Shown: one piece after another, positions 34,800 through 44,977 of the stretch
Layout: every line of letters starts with the position of its first letter
How positions within the stretch are numbered: position 1 is the stretch's first letter
Source: CAYYWP01 sp050176585
Lineage (GTDB): Bacteria > Desulfobacterota > Binatia > HRBIN30 > CADEER01
Length of the DNA: 64,000 bases
Assembly (NCBI GenBank): GCA_050176585.1
Contig: JBFXHX010000022.1
Location: 1 to 64,000, forward strand
Direction: 5' to 3'
Notes under the pieces: model-generated
The model's database searches: none
The model's input: the letters and a program-made list of their open reading frames with translations, nothing else
What the model was told of the DNA's origin: nothing
Made by a program: the position numbers and the translations under genes

Positions 34800-36857
34800 A
34801 TGCCGATCGGCAGCAGGCCCCCCGGAGGCGCTGTGCGCCCGCGCCCGCCCCGGCGCCGCGGTCGCGCGCTCCTGATCGCACTCGCCGCATGGGCCCTGGG
34901 CCGCGCGGCCGTCGCCCCCCAAGCGCACGCGCGCCCCAGCTCCAATCCCAGCCTGGCAGCGGTGTCGAGCCACCTGCGCGGCGCGCCCAGTGCGGTCCCG
35001 CTGGCGCCCACCATGCCGGCGCTGCTCCGCGCCGGCGAAGCGGTCGTGGAGTTGCGATTCTCGGCACTGACCCCTGCCATCGCCGCGCGCGCCGAGGCAT
35101 ACGGCGCGGTCATTGAACGCCTCTCGTTTCGCTACGCGCGCATCGTCGCGCGCGCGCCGCTCGGGGCGCTCGAGCGACTCGCGTCGCTGCCCGGGCTCAC
35201 CGTGATCCATCCGCTGTACGGCGCGCAGGCGAGCGCCGGAAGCGTGCAGAGCCAGGGCGTCGCCGCGCTGCGCGTGGACGCCGCGCGCGCCCAGCTCGGC
35301 GTCGACGGCAGCGGCGTGAGGATCGGCGTATTGTCCGACACGATCAGCGCGCTGCGCGGCGGCGCCTACAGCGGCAGCGGTTGCCACCGGGTGCTAACCG
35401 GATCGAGCCCGCAAGCCACCGGCGACTTGCCGGCCGAGATCACGGTGCTCGATGCGGGCACGTTCGTCGGCGCCGATGAGGGCTCGGCGATGGCCGAGCT
35501 CGTGCACGATGTCGCCCCGGGGGCGGCCGTGCTCTTCGCTTCCGCGTTCCCGGACGAGGCCACGTTCGCCGAGAACATCGCCGCCCTGCGCGGCTGCGGC
35601 GCCGACGTGCTGGTCGACGACATCCTCTTTTTCGCCGAGCCCATGTTTCAGCCCGGCATCATCCAGCACGCCGCCGCAACCGCCGTCGCCGACGGCGCGC
35701 TGTACTTCAGCGCGGCCGCCAACACGGGCGACGCCGGCATCGATCAGGTGTACCGCGATGCCGCGCCGGAGGACGACACCGCCGACCAGCCGACCGGCGC
35801 AGATCTGCACGATTTCGGCGGCGGCGATCGCTTCGCGGCCGTCACGATCCCGCCGCGCTGCGGCATCCGCCTGGTCCTCCAATGGAACGAGCCGTACTCC
35901 GGCACGCTCGGCACCGGCGCGGCCACCGATCTCGACCTCTACGCGTACGCCGCCGAATCCCCCGACGCCATGATTCTCGCGCGCTCCACCGATACGCAGG
36001 GCTGCGCAGGCGCGGGCAGCGGGCGCAACGGCGATCCCCTCGAGATCCTCGCCTTCCAGAATTTCGGCAGTACCCCGCGCACCATCCATGCCGCGGTCGA
36101 TCACTACTGCGGCGACGAAACGGTGCGCTTCCGGCTGATCGCGCTGGCGTCGCGCTGCTTGCCGGGGCTCGAACCGTACGCATTCGAGGCGGGCGTCTTT
36201 GGCGGGCCCGCGATCTACGGTCACGCGGCGGACGCGGCCGTGGTCGCGGTCGCCGCCGCCGACTACCGCGAGATCGAGAGCGGCGGCGCCTTCGCGGCGC
36301 CGACAGGCCGCATCGACGTGGAGGAGTTCAGCGCGCGCGGCGGCCCGGTAGCGCAATACTTCGATGCCGCTGGGCGGGCATTGCCCGCAGCGCCGGAAGT
36401 GGTGTTCAAACCCGACCTCACCGGCCCCGACGGCACCGACACGGCCTTCTTCGGCTACGACAGTGATGGCAACGGATTTCCGAACTTCTTCGGCACGTCG
36501 GCCGCGGCGCCCCACGCCGCGGCCGTCGCCGCCCTGCTGTGGGAAGCCGCACCGATCCGCGTCGGGCGCTCGATCAGCGCGGCGCTGCGCGACAGCGCGG
36601 TCGACATCGCGAGCCCGGGTCGCGATCGAGACTCGGGCGATGGGCTCATCGACGCGGGCGCCGCAGCGGCGATCCTCGCGACCCGTGCGGGCGATTGCGA
36701 CGCGAGCGGAGAGGTGCTGGTGCACGAGGTCGTCACCGGCGTGCGCATCGCCCTCGGCGACCTGCTGCTCGCGGCGTGCCCCGCAGCCGATGCGGACGGC
36801 GACGGGCGCGTGGTGATCAACGACCTCGTCGCCGCCGTGCGCGCGGCGCTGGCCTGA
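34800..36857 (+). CDS. S8-like serine peptidase with Glu at the His position and dockerin-like tail
   Basis: This 685-residue exported protein has a signal peptide, a propeptide-like region to about 150, and a subtilase-type domain with Asp180 in GVLSDT, oxyanion Asn308 in SAAANTG and Ser567 in FFGTSAAAPHAA. Where S8 enzymes have HGT with the catalytic His, this one has ADEGSAM with Glu227 followed by VHDVAPGA. A large insertion (330-500) resembles a beta-sandwich. The C terminus (630-685) carries two dockerin-like loops, GDCDASGEVLVHEVV and DADGDGRVVINDLV. Activity is plausible but unproven because of the triad change. It diverges from the cyclase gene. Confidence 0.82.
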   Translation: MPIGSRPPGGAVRPRPPRRRGRALLIALAAWALGRAAVAPQAHARPSSNPSLAAVSSHLRGAPSAVPLAPTMPALLRAGEAVVELRFSALTPAIAARAEAYGAVIERLSFRYARIVARAPLGALERLASLPGLTVIHPLYGAQASAGSVQSQGVAALRVDAARAQLGVDGSGVRIGVLSDTISALRGGAYSGSGCHRVLTGSSPQATGDLPAEITVLDAGTFVGADEGSAMAELVHDVAPGAAVLFASAFPDEATFAENIAALRGCGADVLVDDILFFAEPMFQPGIIQHAAATAVADGALYFSAAANTGDAGIDQVYRDAAPEDDTADQPTGADLHDFGGGDRFAAVTIPPRCGIRLVLQWNEPYSGTLGTGAATDLDLYAYAAESPDAMILARSTDTQGCAGAGSGRNGDPLEILAFQNFGSTPRTIHAAVDHYCGDETVRFRLIALASRCLPGLEPYAFEAGVFGGPAIYGHAADAAVVAVAAADYREIESGGAFAAPTGRIDVEEFSARGGPVAQYFDAAGRALPAAPEVVFKPDLTGPDGTDTAFFGYDSDGNGFPNFFGTSAAAPHAAAVAALLWEAAPIRVGRSISAALRDSAVDIASPGRDRDSGDGLIDAGAAAAILATRAGDCDASGEVLVHEVVTGVRIALGDLLLAACPAADADGDGRVVINDLVAAVRAALA

Positions 36858-36908
36858 ACGGGAGCGGCTCCGGATCGTCCGGCTGCGGCGCCAACCGCCG
36901 CGCCCGGA

Positions 36909-38807
36909 TCAGCACCCGTTCAGCGCCTTTCCCACCGCCGTGACCAACTCGTGCACCGCGACCACGCCATCCGCGTCCAGATCGGCTGCCGTACAGATCG
37001 TCGACGGCTCGCCGAGCGCAATGCGTACCGCGTTCACCAGATCGGCGATCCGCACGGTGCCATCGCCATCGCAATCACCCGCGCAGGGCCGATCGCGGCC
37101 CGCTGCCTGACTGAGGGCAACGGCGTCCAGCACGTATGCGTCGCCCGCGATCGGCAGCAGGTCGTCGCGGCCGTCCGCGCCCATCGCGTTCAGGATCGGA
37201 TCCATCCGCCCATCCCCATTCACGTCGCCATGCGACATGCTGTAAGCGAGCTGGTCGCCCCCGGACGCGCCGTACACCACGAAGTGCGGCAGCGCCGGCG
37301 GTACCGCCGCCAGGTCGATCTCCGCGGGCAGCGGCGCCGCCGAGCCGAAGAAGATGAATACCGTCCCCGCGCTGACCCGCGTGTCCGCCGGCGAGACTTC
37401 CACCCGGTCGTTCGGGCTCGCCATCACCAGGTCGTCTCGGCCGTCCATGTCGATGTCGAGCAGCATGGCGGTATCGCCGCCGATCGCAAACGACCGCGCG
37501 CCGAAGAACCGGCTCACCGTAGCCGGCGGCTGCGTGAGGTCGATCCGCGCACCGCGCAACCCGTTCGCATCGCCGAGGATCAGCGCCAGCTCTCCGGCCG
37601 TCGGGCGGTCGTTGTTCGGCCCGTCCGCGGTGAGGGCTCCGATCACCACATCGCCGCGCCCGTCGCCATTGAAGTCACCCGCGAAGAGCTCCTCGCCGTA
37701 GGTGTCGTCGCGGTCGATCCCGTAGATGATCGCGGTGGACGCGGGCGGCGTCGCCAGATCGATGGCGGCCGGGCGCAACCCGGCGCTCCCGTAGACGATG
37801 TACGCCTCGCCGGCGTCGCATTTGAGACCCAAAGGATCGCACCGATTGTCGGGACCGTCGCCGCCGGCTTTGCCGTGCGCCCTGAACTCGCCGAACGGAT
37901 CGGCCTGCGCCGAGAGGCGATTCACCCCCGCCCCGATCAGCACGTCGCCGATCCCGTCCCGATCGATGTCGGTACCGCGCACGGTGGAGCCGCTGTGGTC
38001 CTCCTCGTCGATCCCGTACATCACCGTCACCGGCAGCTCGGGCGCCGACAGGTCGACCGTGGCGCGCCCGCGCAGCGCTGTGCCTCCATAGACCACGTGT
38101 GTTTCGCCGGCATGCGGGCGCGGCTGGCCGGGCGGGCCGTTGCCCTGGTCGGCCCCGAGGATCGCGTCGGCGATCCCGTCGCCGTCGAAATCGCTCGCGC
38201 TCACCCACACGCCCAGGCGGTCGCCGGCTTCGGCGCCCACCACCAGCGTCACGGCGCCGGCCGGCGGGTTTGCCAGGTCGATCACTTGCCCGCCCAATTC
38301 GGCACCGCCCCAGATGATCGCCACCTCGCCGCAGTTGGCGCGCTGGTTGTCGACACCGTCGCCGTATTGCGCGCCGATGATCGCCTCGGCAAAGCCGTCG
38401 CCATCGAGATCGGCGGCGGTGACCTCGGTGCCGAGGTTGTCGATCGGGTCGGCGCCGTAGATCAGCACCACATCGTCGGGCAAGGCGGCGGGGTCGAGCG
38501 CCGCCAAATCGCGCTCGCCGCCGATCACGCCGTTGCTCAACACGATGACCGCCTCGCCGGCGCTGGCGCGCTCGCGATTGGGGCCGCTGTTCGCGTTCAT
38601 CGGCGTGAGGATCACGTCGGCGCGGCCGTCGCCGTTGACGTCCCCGCCGGCGAGCGGAAAGCCGAGCCGCGAGGCGTTCGCGGTGCGGTAGTAGAACGTC
38701 TGCTGGCCCGCTTGCGCGACGTCGCGCACGTCCCAGGGAATCGCGTTCGCAGGCGGCGCTTGCACCAGCGCCGCGAATGCGAGCACGCAGGCAATCCGGT
38801 TATGCAT
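36909..38807 (-). CDS. FG-GAP/integrin-alpha-like repeat protein with dockerin-like C terminus
   Basis: The 632-residue exported product has a signal peptide (IACVLAFAALVQAPPANA) and at least seven FG-GAP calcium repeats, seen as GGDVNGDGRADVIL, AADLDGDGFAEAIIG, ASDFDGDGIADAILG, GTDIDRDGIGDVLIG, AGDFNGDGRGDVVIG and related units. These would close a beta-propeller. The C-terminal 60 residues hold paired dockerin-like loops, GDCDGDGTVRIADLV and DLDADGVVAVHELV. Such proteins bind calcium and often mediate adhesion or matrix contacts. The internal ATG at 38807 fits the signal peptide better than the frame start at 38849. Confidence 0.88.
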   Translation of the reverse strand: MHNRIACVLAFAALVQAPPANAIPWDVRDVAQAGQQTFYYRTANASRLGFPLAGGDVNGDGRADVILTPMNANSGPNRERASAGEAVIVLSNGVIGGERDLAALDPAALPDDVVLIYGADPIDNLGTEVTAADLDGDGFAEAIIGAQYGDGVDNQRANCGEVAIIWGGAELGGQVIDLANPPAGAVTLVVGAEAGDRLGVWVSASDFDGDGIADAILGADQGNGPPGQPRPHAGETHVVYGGTALRGRATVDLSAPELPVTVMYGIDEEDHSGSTVRGTDIDRDGIGDVLIGAGVNRLSAQADPFGEFRAHGKAGGDGPDNRCDPLGLKCDAGEAYIVYGSAGLRPAAIDLATPPASTAIIYGIDRDDTYGEELFAGDFNGDGRGDVVIGALTADGPNNDRPTAGELALILGDANGLRGARIDLTQPPATVSRFFGARSFAIGGDTAMLLDIDMDGRDDLVMASPNDRVEVSPADTRVSAGTVFIFFGSAAPLPAEIDLAAVPPALPHFVVYGASGGDQLAYSMSHGDVNGDGRMDPILNAMGADGRDDLLPIAGDAYVLDAVALSQAAGRDRPCAGDCDGDGTVRIADLVNAVRIALGEPSTICTAADLDADGVVAVHELVTAVGKALNGC

Positions 38808-39010
38808 GGCAGAAAAGAGCTCGTTGGCGGTCAGGCATTTCGAAGGCATATTTCAGAACGCTACCATTGCCGTCGCGTTGCTGCACGATTTATCTGAGCC
38901 CCGAACCTCCACGCGAAGGCGGGGGAGCCCCGCAAGTATGAGAACACCTCCGGAGCTCTGCGCGTTTTGCGGCTTCGCGTCGAAAACCCAGTGACGGCTA
39001 CACTGAAACC

Positions 39011-39643
39011 ATGAGGATTGACGCCGTGAGCGCGCCGTTTCCGCCCGGGTTCTTCGACCGCGTCGACGGTTCACCGGATGATCAGTTCTATGCGTGGCCG
39101 CGCCTGGTGACACATATCGATGAGCGCGCGATTGCCGCGGTCGGTGCCCTGTACGAGGAGCTCGGCATCGGCGGAGAGGTCCTCGACCTGATGAGCTCAT
39201 GGATCTCGCACTTCCGCTCGCCGCCGCGCCGCCTCACCGCGCTCGGCATGAACGCGCAGGAGCTGGCGGCGAACCCACAAGCAGCGGCCGCCGTAGTGCA
39301 GGACCTGAACGCCCACCCGGCGTTGCCGTTCGCCGACGGCGCGTTCGACGCGGTCGTGTGCTGCGTGTCGGTGGACTACCTGGTGCGCCCGCTGCAGGTC
39401 TTCGCCGAGGTCGCGCGCGTGACGCGACCCGACGGCCTGTTCGTCTGCACCTTCTCGAATCGCTGTTTCCCCACCAAGGCGATTCGCGGCTGGCTGTATG
39501 CGTCCGAGCGGCAGCGCTGTGCGATCGTCGCCGAGTACTTTCGGCGCGCCGGCGGCTGGAAGGAACCGATCGCGCAGCTGCGCACGCCGGCTTCGCCGGG
39601 CGACCCGCTCTACGCCGTGTGGGCGGCGCGAACGGAATCCTGA
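39011..39643 (+). CDS. class I SAM-dependent methyltransferase
   Basis: This 210-residue Methyltransf_11-type protein has motif I degenerate (GGEVLDLMSSWISHF, with the glycine pattern replaced by Ser and Trp), an acidic QDLNAHPALPFADGAFDAVV segment and motif IV VCCVSVDYLVRP, followed by EVARVTRPDGLFV. This variant is recurrent in small cytoplasmic methyltransferases of unknown substrate. No operon partner is seen: neighbours are an opposing FG-GAP gene and the gap region. The 3' end overlaps the opposing partial dockerin-like gene by 34 bases. Confidence 0.82.
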   Translation: MRIDAVSAPFPPGFFDRVDGSPDDQFYAWPRLVTHIDERAIAAVGALYEELGIGGEVLDLMSSWISHFRSPPRRLTALGMNAQELAANPQAAAAVVQDLNAHPALPFADGAFDAVVCCVSVDYLVRPLQVFAEVARVTRPDGLFVCTFSNRCFPTKAIRGWLYASERQRCAIVAEYFRRAGGWKEPIAQLRTPASPGDPLYAVWAARTES

Positions 39644-39794
39644 CAGGCGGAGTTGTCAGCGCAGAGACGCCGAGCCGCGGAGGCAGCGCTGGCCTTGCAC
39701 GAGTTGAGCGCGTTGCCGACCGCGCTCACCAGCTCCGCTACGCTCACCTGCCGGGTGCCATCCACAACGGAGCGCCGGGCACTGCTCGAGTGGC
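39610..39794 (-). CDS. C-terminal end of a dockerin-like secreted protein, cut by the gap
   Basis: Only the last 60 or so codons are visible. They contain VDGTRQVSVAELVSAVGNAL followed by NSC, the same calcium-helix pattern found at the ends of the peptidase and FG-GAP proteins. A short Cys-containing tail then runs to the stop at 39610. The upstream part of the gene is lost in the run of Ns. The frame is real by motif, but the extent of the protein is unknown. Confidence 0.6.
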
Positions 39795-39894
39795 NNNNNN
39801 NNNNNNNNNNNNNNNNNNNNNNNNNNNNNNNNNNNNNNNNNNNNNNNNNNNNNNNNNNNNNNNNNNNNNNNNNNNNNNNNNNNNNNNNNNNNNN
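39795..39894. other. scaffold gap (100 N)
   Basis: Exactly 100 N bases, the usual placeholder for a join of unknown length. It removes the 3' end of recD and the 5' part of the dockerin-like gene, so the real distance and any gene in between are unknown. Confidence 0.98.
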
Positions 39895-41654
39895 CGCGCC
39901 CGGGTCACGCCGGTGTAGAGCAGCTCGCGCGACACGATCGGCGACGGCTCCGGTGGTAACACCACCACGGCCACGTCGAATTCCGATCCCTGACTCTTGT
40001 GCACGCTCATGGCGAACACGGTCTCGTGCGCCGGCAGCCGCGCCGGCGACAGGCTCCGGGGGGCGCCGTTCGCATCCAGGAACACCGCCAGGTGCGAGCC
40101 GTCGTCCGCGCGCGCGACGACGCCGACGTCGCCATTGAACAGGCGCAGCCCATAGTCGTTCCGCGTGATCAGAATCGGCCGTCCCTCGTACCACTGGCCC
40201 TCGCCCGCCGGGTTGATGACGCCGCTGGCCGCGAGAGTGTCCTCGACCTGCGCGTTGATGGTCTCCACGCCCGCCGGCCCGCGGCGATGCGCGCAGAGGA
40301 TGCGAAACCCTTCCAACGCGCGCAGCCGATGGGCCGCGCTCCGAGCTTCCCAATATGGCGCCAAGCCGTCGCGGATGAGCGGCTGCAGCAGCGCCGCAAT
40401 CGCGCGCTCGTCATCCGCTTCGAACCACTGGATTTCGCCGCCGGTCTGCAGCGCCTCCCATGTTGCGGCGGGATCTCCGGCGTTGATCGCGCGAGCCAGG
40501 CGGCCGATGCCGCCGCCGGCGCTATAACGGTAGCTGTGGCGAAGCGCGACCACGGCGTCGCCGATACCGTTTCGCCCGGCGCCCACCGAGTCCTCGGGCA
40601 CGGCCTCGCCTGCCACCGCGGCGATGCGGGCCGCGAACTCGGGCGAAAACCGCCGCGGCGCCCCGCTGTTGCAGATGTCGCCGAGCACGGCGCCGGCTTC
40701 GACCGAGGCGAGCTGGTCGGCGTCGCCGAGCAGCACGAGCCGCGCCGTTGCGGGCAGCGCATCTACGAGCCGCGCCATCAGCGCGAGATCGACCATCGAG
40801 GCTTCGTCGACCAGCACGACATCCGCGCGGAGTGGATTGGCGCGGTTACGTCGAAACCGCGCCGCGTCGCCCGGCACTGCGCCGAGGGCTCGATGGATCG
40901 TGGATGCGTCATCGGGCAGCGCGTCGCGCACCGCATCCGCGCAGGCGAGCGCGGCTTTCCCGGCGCGCACGGCCTCCTTCAGCCGTGCCGCCGCTTTCCC
41001 GGTCGGCGCCAGCAGCAGGATGCGCGGCGCCCGCGCGCTGCGCGCGAACGCCTGCTCCACCAGCAGCGCGAGCAGGCGCACGACCGTATGGGTCTTGCCG
41101 GTTCCCGGCCCACCGGACAACACGCCGAAACGGCGGTACACCGTGGCCGCGGCCGCGATGCGCTGCCAGTTGGGCGCGGGCGCTTCGCCGCTGGCAAACA
41201 TGCGGCTGAGCCCCTCGCGGAGCAGCGCATCGTCGACCGCCTCGTCCAGCGCCGCGGCGCGCCCGGCGATCGCGCCGGCGACCGCGCGCTCGTACAGCCA
41301 GTACCGCCGCAGATACAGGCGATGCATGCCGTCGAGCACCAGCGGGGCGTAGACGTCGTCGGAGCCAGTCGCGACCAGCGAGCTCGCCTCCAATGCCGCC
41401 ACCCATGCGGCCAGCGGGGGCCACTCGCCGCAGCGGATGCGCTCGCCGTCGTCGTCAGCCAGCGCCCCCGCGGCGATGAGCTCCGGCAGGTCGAGACAGA
41501 CGTGGCCGCGGCCCACGGCGTGGCTGGCGAGCGCCGCGGCGAGCACGACTTCGTCGGCTGCGCCACCGGCCAGCGCGCCCAGCATCCGCGCGAAGTAGAA
41601 GTCGATGTCCGACAGGACGCCGCGCGCGTGCAGCGCTTCGACGAGCGCGCTCAT
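39895..41654 (-). CDS. recD: exodeoxyribonuclease V subunit alpha, 3' end missing
   Basis: The visible 586 residues form RecD, the fast 5'-3' helicase of RecBCD. Walker A is GGPGTGKT at 181-188, Walker B is VDEASMVD near 282, and the late helicase motif is VHKSQGSEF near residue 560. The chain breaks at ELLYTGVTRA, where the gap begins; about 40 residues are missing. The ATG overlaps the recB stop as ATGA. RecBCD processes double-strand ends and degrades phage DNA. Confidence 0.92.
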
Positions 41655-44600
41655 CGGCTCTCCGCGCCTGCGCCGCCGGCCAGGCGCGCCGACAGGGCGG
41701 CGACCAGCGCCGGCGCGGGGCGCTCGAACACGACGCCCGTGCGGGCGCCGCGCGCCGGCGCCATGCCGCGCACGAACAAATACAGCACGCCGCCGAAGTG
41801 CCGCGCGTACTCGTAGCCGTGCACGCGCCGTTGGAGATAGCGATGCACGGCGACCGTATAGAGATGCGCCTGCAGGACGTAGTCGTGACGCACCATCTCG
41901 GCCGCGAGCGCCGCCGGCGCGTACGCCGACGGCTCCGCGCCGAGGTCGTTCGACTTGTAGTCGACCACGTACCAGCGCTCCCCGGACACGAATACGCAAT
42001 CGATGAAGCCCCGCAGGTACCCGGACACGCTGCGAAACGGCAGCCGCCGGATGCGCTCCGCGTAGCCCTGCGCGAGCGCGCCGCTGCCCTCCATGGCGAA
42101 GGCGTCCGCCAGAGCGGCCGGCGTCAACCCGCCGCGCCCACCATCGGCGAGCGCGACGGGAAACGCGAACTCCAGCTCGTTGAGACGGCGATCGCTGCGC
42201 ACGTCGGCGAGGCGCAGCGGCGGCTCGCCCGGCACGAGCGGCGTCTGCAACACGTCGCGGACGGCCGCGCACACGGGATCGGTCCACTCCTCAGCGATGC
42301 GGAATACGCCCAACCACCTCGCCACAACGTCGCGTAACACCTGTGGATCGCGATCGGTGAAATCGATCACCTCGAAAATCTTGTGCAGCAAGGTGCCGGG
42401 GCGACGCCCGCGCGGAAAACCGTGTAGCGGGCCGGGCGCGGCGAGCGGCTCGAGTGCCGGCACGGCGCCCTGGTCGCGATCGATGCCCTCTTCGGCCGGC
42501 GCATCCAGCGCCGCGCCCCCCGCCGCGAGCGCGCTGAAGCTGCTGGTGCGCCACGTCTGTGTGATCTGGCGCGAGAGGCTGCGAGCGCTCAGGGCCTCGG
42601 CCGCCGCCGCCGGCGGGCAATACCGCTCGCCCGTGGCTCGCGGCAATACCTCGACGGAGATCGTGCCGCCCGAGGCACCGACGAGGTCCGCGAGGTCGGC
42701 ATGCAGCTCTTCGTCCTTAGCCGTGCGGATGCGCTGGCGGGTCGCCTCGTCCAGGGTCTCGAGCTCGGCATCGCGGGACTGGTGCAGCACGTACCCCAGG
42801 GCGGAGTGCTCGACATCCCTGAACGCGCCCCACAGGATGACGCCGAGCTGGCGCGCGCGGGTCAGCGCCACGTACAGCAGCCGCACCTCCTCGCCGAGCG
42901 CCTCGCGCTCCGTGGCGCGCACGCTCGCCGCTGCCGGCGGATGGCCGAGGTCGACCGTCAAGACGCCATCGGCGGGATCGTGAAATCGCGGCCGCTTCCG
43001 ATCGTCGCTGAATCGCGAACCGTCCCACAGAAACGGACAGATGACGACGTCGTATTCGAGCCCCTTGCTCTGGTGGATGGTCGCCAGGGTGAGGGCGTGC
43101 TCATCGCTTTCCAGGCGAATCTGCGCCGCCTCGGCAGCGTAACTGCCGCGCGCCGCGGGGTCGCAGCGCAGCCGGTGCAGCCACTCGAGCAGCGCCAGCG
43201 GCCCGCGCCGGCCCTCGACTGCCGCCGCGTGCAGCAGCTCGCCCAGGTGGAGCACGTTGGTCAGGCTCCGTTCACCGCCGGGCAATGCGAGCACCCGCGC
43301 GGCGACGTCGCACTCGTCGAGCACGTGCTGCAAGGCCACAGCGAACCCGCGGCCGCGCCAGGCCGCATGCCATTGCTGAAAGCGCTCCATCCACCGTTCG
43401 AGGTCGGTCGCGCCCTGGCGCATCCGCTCGAGGTCGTCGCCGGTGACGCCGAGCAGCGGGGTCGTGATCGCCGCACGGACGGCGGCGGCATCGCTCGGCT
43501 CAGCGAGCGCCCGCAACACGCGCTCGAGCTGCGGTGTCTCCGCCGACTCGAACACGCTCATGTCGCTCTTCAACACGCTGGGCACGCCGCGGGCGCGCAA
43601 CGCCTCCTGCACTCTGCGGAGCTGCGCGTTTTTCCGACAGAGCACCGCGACGTCCCCGGGCCCGACGCGGCGGTCGCCTATTCGCGTGTCCGCGTTGAGG
43701 ATGCGGACCACCGCCGCCGCGACGTCGGCGATCGCCGCGTCGTCGCCTTTGTTCAAGCATCGCGGCGCCTTTCCGCCGTACCGGTCGCGCCGGGCGAACA
43801 GGAATCGCAGCGGCGCGCTGTCCTGTGCATCGCCCGCGAGGACGTCCTGTACGACGGGCGCGGCGGCCGCGGCGGCGAACGGAATGTCCTCGGCGAGGAA
43901 TGGCGCGCGCGCCCGGCCGAAGAGCGCATTGAGCGCAGCGACGTAGGCCGGCGCCGAGCGCCGGTTGGTGCGCAGCGTGTACAGCGCCGCTGCTTCGCGC
44001 CTCGCGCGCAGATACGCGCCGACGTCGGCGCCGCGGAACGCGTAGATCGCCTGTTTGGGATCCCCGATCAGCATCAGGGCACCGTCGCCGTCCGCGTACA
44101 CGCGCCGGAAGATGCGATGCTGCAGCGCATCGGTGTCCTGGAACTCGTCGATCAGCGCCACCGGGAAGCGGCGCCGGATGCGTTGCGCCAGCTCCGCGCC
44201 GCCCGGCGCGGCGAGCGCCGCGTCCAACCGCTTGAGCAGGTCGTCGAAGCTCTGCACGTCCGCAGCGCGTTTGCGCCGCTCCAGCGCCGCCACGGCGGCG
44301 CTGGGCACTTCGCGAAAGAACCCCTGCAGCAGCGCCAGCTCGGCATCTGGCGGCGGCTCGGCAGGTATGAGGCGCAGCTCCGGGCGCGCGGCGTGCAGGT
44401 TCGCGAGATCGCTCAGTCCTCGCAGCGAGACCTTTTCCGCGGCGAGCCGCCGCACCAGCGCGGGCGGCGCCTGGTATAGCGCGCGCGCCCACGCGTCGCG
44501 CACCGCGTCCGCCAGCAGCAGCCGGTCATCGCCGAGCAAATCGGTGTCGAACCCGACACCGCTCTCGAACGCGAACTCGTGCAGGACGCGCTGGCAGAAG

Positions 44601-44977
44601 CCGTGGATGGTGAAGATCGCGGCTTCATCGAAGCCGTGCAGAGCCCCAGTCAGCCGCCGCGCGTCGGCTTCGGCGCGCCCTTCCGCGCGCCGGCTCGCGA
44701 TCAAGACTGCCATGTCGGCGTCGGGCCCGGCCGGACCGCCTTCGCCGCCTGCGCAAGCCGCGAGCGCGCGGTGTAAGCGTCCGCGGATGCGGGCCCGCAG
44801 CTCGAACGTCGCGGCATTGGTGAAGGTGACGACGAGCATCGCGCTCACCTCGAGGCATCGCTCCAGCAGTGCGCGCACGAACAGCGTCGAGATCGCGTGC
44901 GTCTTCCCGGAGCCGGCGCTCGCCTCGACGAGCTGCACCCCGCGCAGTGGTATGGTGAGCGCATCGAGCGGGGTCAC
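41651..44977 (-). CDS. recB: exodeoxyribonuclease V subunit beta
   Basis: This 1108-residue RecB has the N-terminal UvrD-type helicase (Walker A EASAGSGKTHAIS near residue 20, LIDEFQDTDALQ, TIHQSKGLEYDVV) and the C-terminal nuclease domain with FIDCVFVSG and VVDYKSN near residue 1005. GTG 44977 was chosen as start because it overlaps the recC stop as GTGA and lies just ahead of Walker A; the frame is open 79 codons further but without domain content. RecB is slightly shorter than in E. coli. It forms the recombination and DNA-end nuclease with RecC and RecD. Confidence 0.94.
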   Translation of the reverse strand: MTPLDALTIPLRGVQLVEASAGSGKTHAISTLFVRALLERCLEVSAMLVVTFTNAATFELRARIRGRLHRALAACAGGEGGPAGPDADMAVLIASRRAEGRAEADARRLTGALHGFDEAAIFTIHGFCQRVLHEFAFESGVGFDTDLLGDDRLLLADAVRDAWARALYQAPPALVRRLAAEKVSLRGLSDLANLHAARPELRLIPAEPPPDAELALLQGFFREVPSAAVAALERRKRAADVQSFDDLLKRLDAALAAPGGAELAQRIRRRFPVALIDEFQDTDALQHRIFRRVYADGDGALMLIGDPKQAIYAFRGADVGAYLRARREAAALYTLRTNRRSAPAYVAALNALFGRARAPFLAEDIPFAAAAAAPVVQDVLAGDAQDSAPLRFLFARRDRYGGKAPRCLNKGDDAAIADVAAAVVRILNADTRIGDRRVGPGDVAVLCRKNAQLRRVQEALRARGVPSVLKSDMSVFESAETPQLERVLRALAEPSDAAAVRAAITTPLLGVTGDDLERMRQGATDLERWMERFQQWHAAWRGRGFAVALQHVLDECDVAARVLALPGGERSLTNVLHLGELLHAAAVEGRRGPLALLEWLHRLRCDPAARGSYAAEAAQIRLESDEHALTLATIHQSKGLEYDVVICPFLWDGSRFSDDRKRPRFHDPADGVLTVDLGHPPAAASVRATEREALGEEVRLLYVALTRARQLGVILWGAFRDVEHSALGYVLHQSRDAELETLDEATRQRIRTAKDEELHADLADLVGASGGTISVEVLPRATGERYCPPAAAAEALSARSLSRQITQTWRTSSFSALAAGGAALDAPAEEGIDRDQGAVPALEPLAAPGPLHGFPRGRRPGTLLHKIFEVIDFTDRDPQVLRDVVARWLGVFRIAEEWTDPVCAAVRDVLQTPLVPGEPPLRLADVRSDRRLNELEFAFPVALADGGRGGLTPAALADAFAMEGSGALAQGYAERIRRLPFRSVSGYLRGFIDCVFVSGERWYVVDYKSNDLGAEPSAYAPAALAAEMVRHDYVLQAHLYTVAVHRYLQRRVHGYEYARHFGGVLYLFVRGMAPARGARTGVVFERPAPALVAALSARLAGGAGAESR

